This document shows, in pieces, positions 42,373 through 45,121 of a stretch of 45,121 nucleotides of DNA. The DNA is from an uncultured Bacilli bacterium (GTDB taxonomy: Bacteria; Bacillota_I; Bacilli_A; RF39; UBA660). Below the pieces are notes generated by a model. That model searched no databases, had not been told where the DNA came from, and saw only the letters and a program-made list of their open reading frames with translations. How positions within the stretch are numbered: position 1 is the first letter of the stretch; each line of letters starts with the position of its first letter. The translations under genes and the position numbers were made by a program. The stretch lies in assembly GCA_934130485.1 (NCBI GenBank), contig CAKOYE010000004.1:1-45121 (forward strand), written 5' to 3'.

Positions 42373-43407
42373 ATGGCAAGAATAGTTGAAAAATTACATG
42401 ACCAAAGATTAAAAAAATTTGGTATTAATATTAAAACAAAATACAAAAATGATAATTTTATTTTAGAACGTAATAGTGATAATTCTAAAAATGATGATAT
42501 AAAAAAATCTATTATTTTAGAAAAAGATTATTATAAAAATGGTATATTAATGAAAAAATTATTTAACTTTGATCCTAGAATAGAATATACTTTTATTTCT
42601 TCTCAGAATGAAAATAGTATGAATACTTGTCCAAACTGTGGTTATACTGATAAAGTTTCTAATTTTTTAAATGGTTGCCCTTATTGTGGAACTAATTATA
42701 ATATTGATTATACTGATAAAGACTTGGGTTCTAAATATCATTATGATATGGCAGTTAATAGTAATAATTATATAAAAATAACCTTATTAGTTGATATAGT
42801 TATAAGTTTAATTATTTTCTTTCTTTATATAAAAGGTACTAGTAGAACATTTAATATATATGATATAGTAAAGTTTATATTAGGTGGATTATTAATGGAT
42901 TCTGCTTTATTTTATGTTTTTTACTTATTAGATGCATTAATATTATTAATTCCAATAAAAAATTATAAGGAAAAATTAAATAAGTTACAAATTGAATTTT
43001 GGGTATCTATGAGTAAAAAAAATATTGATAAATTAAAATTTTATAATAATTTAAACTTTGAACTACAAAATTATTATTATGGTAATATAGAAAAAAATCA
43101 AAATGTTATTGATTATGATATTGTTGATTATAATAATTTTAAATATTATCTTGAAAATAATAAAACCTATATTAAGGTTAATGTAAACATTAGGGTTGTT
43201 AGAATTATAAAAAATAAGATTATTTCTAAAATGGAAAAAGAAACATTTACACTAGAAAAAAATGAAGGAATAGTACAAAAATTAAATAATGGTATAAATG
43301 TTATAAATTGTCATAATTGTGGTGCTTCAATAGATGTTTTAGATAATTGTTGTAGTTATTGTAAAACGGTTAATAATTATACACAAGAGTGGTATTTAAA
43401 GTTTTAA
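42373..43407 (+). CDS. Membrane protein with two zinc ribbons
   Basis: A 344-residue protein of unknown role. An N-terminal cytoplasmic part contains zinc ribbon 1 (C86-x2-C89 ... C102-x2-C105, TCPNCG and GCPYCG). Two membrane helices follow (about 134-152 and 163-192). A soluble region (about 195-300) of the size and pattern of a Tim44/NTF2-like domain comes next, then zinc ribbon 2 at the C-terminus (C313-x2-C316 ... C327-x2-C330). An AGGTGAA site precedes the ATG, 7 bp after the poly-Asn gene, so it belongs to the same transcript. Zinc ribbons on both sides of a membrane hairpin suggest a scaffold or substrate-handling role, but that is guesswork. The Tim44-like reading is tentative. Confidence 0.65.
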   Translation: MARIVEKLHDQRLKKFGINIKTKYKNDNFILERNSDNSKNDDIKKSIILEKDYYKNGILMKKLFNFDPRIEYTFISSQNENSMNTCPNCGYTDKVSNFLNGCPYCGTNYNIDYTDKDLGSKYHYDMAVNSNNYIKITLLVDIVISLIIFFLYIKGTSRTFNIYDIVKFILGGLLMDSALFYVFYLLDALILLIPIKNYKEKLNKLQIEFWVSMSKKNIDKLKFYNNLNFELQNYYYGNIEKNQNVIDYDIVDYNNFKYYLENNKTYIKVNVNIRVVRIIKNKIISKMEKETFTLEKNEGIVQKLNNGINVINCHNCGASIDVLDNCCSYCKTVNNYTQEWYLKF

Positions 43408-43428
43408 GTTTTGTTAGGTGGTGTCCTT

Positions 43429-44547
43429 TTGCATATATATATTCATATTCCTTTTTGTAAAACAATTTGTTCATATTGTGATTTTTGTAAATTCATCTAT
43501 AATAAAAAATGGATTGATGACTACTTAAATGAATTAGAGTGTGAAATTAAAAAAAATTATAAAAATGAGAAGATAAAAACTTTATATATAGGTGGTGGTA
43601 CTCCAAGTGTACTTTTGACTGAGCAATTAGAAAAATTGTTTTCTATTATCAAAATATTTAATTTAGATAACGATTATGAATTTACATTTGAATGTAATAT
43701 AGAGTCAATTGACTATAAAAAATTAGATTTTCTATATAGAAATAAAGTAAATAGATTAAGTATTGGAGTACAAACCTTTAATTCAAAATATTTGAAATTT
43801 TTAAACAGGTTTCATACTAAAGAAGAAGTTTTTAAAAAAATTAACCTTGCTAAAGAAATTGGTTTTAAAAATATAAATATTGATTTAATTTACGCTATAC
43901 CAAATGAAACAATTTTAGAATTAAGTAATGATTTGAGCGACTTTTTAAGTTTAGATATAAACCATATATCAACTTATTCACTTATAATTGAGCCTCATAC
44001 AAAATTATATATAGAAGGTATATCTAATATAGATGAAGAAATAGATTATAAAATGTATAATTTAATTTGTGGAACTTTGAAAAAAAATGGTTTTAATCAT
44101 TATGAAGTAAGTAATTTTGCTAAAGATGGTTACGAGTCAAAACACAATTTAGTATATTGGAATAATTTAGAGTATTATGGCTTTGGTTGTGGTGCTAGTG
44201 GATATATAGATAATGTTCGTTATGATAATACTAGAAATTTATCTAAATATTTAAGTGGTAAGTATTTAGATAACTATCATAATGTTACATTAAATGAAAA
44301 AATAGAAAATGAATTTATTTTAGGATTTAGAAAAATAGATGGTATTAATATATTAAATTTTTATCAAAAATATAATTTTAATGTTTTAGAGTTTGATATA
44401 ATTAAAAAATTAATAGATCACGAAAAACTTATAAAAATTGAAACCCAAATATTTATAAATCCTAAATATATGTATGTGCAAAATGAAATTTTAAGAGATT
44501 TAATAGGCATTGACTATGAATCTCAAATGGAGGTTTATAATGGATAA
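43429..44547 (+). CDS. hemW: Radical SAM heme chaperone HemW
   Basis: A 372-residue HemN-like protein. The cluster motif C10-x3-C14-x2-C17-x2-C20 (FCKTICSYCDFC) is diagnostic for the HemN/HemW group. LYIGGGTPSVL, NRLSIGVQTFN and YEVSNFAKDGYESKHN follow, with the HemW C-terminal domain behind them. HemW binds heme and is thought to deliver it; it is not the coproporphyrinogen dehydrogenase. I chose the TTG at 43429 because AGGTGG ends eight bases upstream; a TTG at 43411 precedes that site. It overlaps the HD gene by 8 bp and continues the operon. Confidence 0.9.
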   Translation: MHIYIHIPFCKTICSYCDFCKFIYNKKWIDDYLNELECEIKKNYKNEKIKTLYIGGGTPSVLLTEQLEKLFSIIKIFNLDNDYEFTFECNIESIDYKKLDFLYRNKVNRLSIGVQTFNSKYLKFLNRFHTKEEVFKKINLAKEIGFKNINIDLIYAIPNETILELSNDLSDFLSLDINHISTYSLIIEPHTKLYIEGISNIDEEIDYKMYNLICGTLKKNGFNHYEVSNFAKDGYESKHNLVYWNNLEYYGFGCGASGYIDNVRYDNTRNLSKYLSGKYLDNYHNVTLNEKIENEFILGFRKIDGINILNFYQKYNFNVLEFDIIKKLIDHEKLIKIETQIFINPKYMYVQNEILRDLIGIDYESQMEVYNG

Positions 44548-45118
44548 GATAGGTGTATTTGAGAGTGAATATGCATATATAAAAAATGAAAAATATAGGG
44601 AAAATTTAAAAATAATGGTAAATTTATTACCTGATTATTTTTTTACTGTTCCTGCAAGTTCTACAGGTAAATACCATCCATCATTTTCACTAGGTGATGG
44701 AGGGCTTATGCGTCATACTAAAGCAGCTATTAGAATTGCTTATGAACTTTTAGAAAATAAAACAATAGGTAGAATTTTTTCAAGTGACCAAAAAGATTTA
44801 ATGCTTTTCGCACTTTTAATTCACGATGGATTAAAATCTGGAATTCAGCATGAACAATATACAAGATTTGATCATCCTTTATTAGCGTCAAATTATGTTA
44901 AAGATAATAAGGATAAACTTACATTAAATGATGAAGAAATTAAATTTATTTGCGAATGTATAGAAAGTCATATGGGAGAGTGGAATGTTGATTATAATGG
45001 TAATGAGGTTTTGCCACTACCTAAAAATAGATTTCAAAAATTTGTCCATATGTGTGATTTTTTATCAAGTCGTAAATTTTTAGACATAAAATTTGAAAAT
45101 GATGAAATAGTAGAATAG
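44540..45118 (+). CDS. HD-domain hydrolase
   Basis: A 192-residue putative metal-dependent phosphohydrolase. The HD-type histidines and acids are MRHT (H59), LIHDGLKSG (H95-D96), RFDHP (Asp/His) and ESHMGEW (His), in HD-superfamily order. The substrate, often a nucleotide or RNA end, is unknown. ATG 44540 has a TGGAGG site within the end of hemW, so the two are translationally coupled; the frame is open to 44510 without a site. The stop is at 45116-45118, so the gene is complete. Confidence 0.85.
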   Translation: MDKIGVFESEYAYIKNEKYRENLKIMVNLLPDYFFTVPASSTGKYHPSFSLGDGGLMRHTKAAIRIAYELLENKTIGRIFSSDQKDLMLFALLIHDGLKSGIQHEQYTRFDHPLLASNYVKDNKDKLTLNDEEIKFICECIESHMGEWNVDYNGNEVLPLPKNRFQKFVHMCDFLSSRKFLDIKFENDEIVE

Positions 45119-45121
45119 GTG

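Overview
The window is a very AT-rich chromosomal segment from a Gram-positive, low-GC member of the Bacillota. Most genes have strong GGAGG-type ribosome sites, several promoters are extended -10 types, and rho-independent terminators are frequent. TGA is read as stop (lepA ends in TGA) and Trp is TGG, so this is not the Mycoplasma code. Endospore formation is suggested by an SspI-type small acid-soluble spore protein, a YjcZ-type tiny membrane protein, a collagen-like exosporium-type protein with its own glycosyltransferase, and a regulator with two SpoIIID-like modules. The best guess is an uncultivated gut Bacilli/Clostridia-like lineage (RF39-like or similar). That placement is inference.

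Layout. 1-4.3 kb: a Nudix hydrolase, then a minus-strand group of methyltransferase, arylsulfate sulfotransferase, peptide deformylase and a YjcZ-like peptide. 4.4-8.3 kb: a small coiled-coil protein, an FtsW/RodA glycosyltransferase, a two-component system and sspI. 8.3-13 kb: asparagine synthetase, a decayed IS200/IS605 element with both end hairpins still visible, then the collagen-like protein/glycosyltransferase pair. 13-17.3 kb: thymidylate synthase and a three-gene ABC-2 exporter. 17.4-25.1 kb: a membrane-anchored GH25 muramidase, a Y-family polymerase, a T-box leader with pheS-pheT, and a membrane-anchored peptidoglycan deacetylase. 25.1-32.3 kb: DUF308 and CmpB-like membrane proteins, an ASCH protein, TetR plus cation efflux with a palindromic operator, HtrA protease, an ABC exporter and methionine aminopeptidase. 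32.3-36.2 kb: two tandem paralogous leucine-rich-repeat (LRR_5) proteins without signal peptides. 36.3-38.7 kb: lepA and the double SpoIIID-like regulator. 38.7-45.1 kb: a tight plus-strand operon of an LRR_5 membrane protein, a radical SAM/SPASM enzyme, a small protein ending in a Gly/Ser/Trp tail and thirteen Asn, a two-zinc-ribbon membrane protein, then hemW and an HD-domain protein.

The most unusual region is 38.7-43.4 kb. A SPASM-type radical SAM enzyme overlaps by 8 bp a short protein with a low-complexity tail containing a single Trp. These lie between an LRR membrane protein and a zinc-ribbon membrane protein. This has the layout of a peptide- or protein-modification system, but I do not recognise it as a named one. 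The second point of interest is the sporulation-linked set, in particular the collagen-like/glycosyltransferase pair preceded by a mother-cell-sigma-like -10 element.

No tRNA, rRNA or CRISPR array was seen. The only stretches over 300 bases without an intact gene are the IS remnant (10.2-10.9 kb) and, nearly, the T-box leader (19.8-20.07 kb). All functional calls rest on motif recognition by eye; no database search was run.
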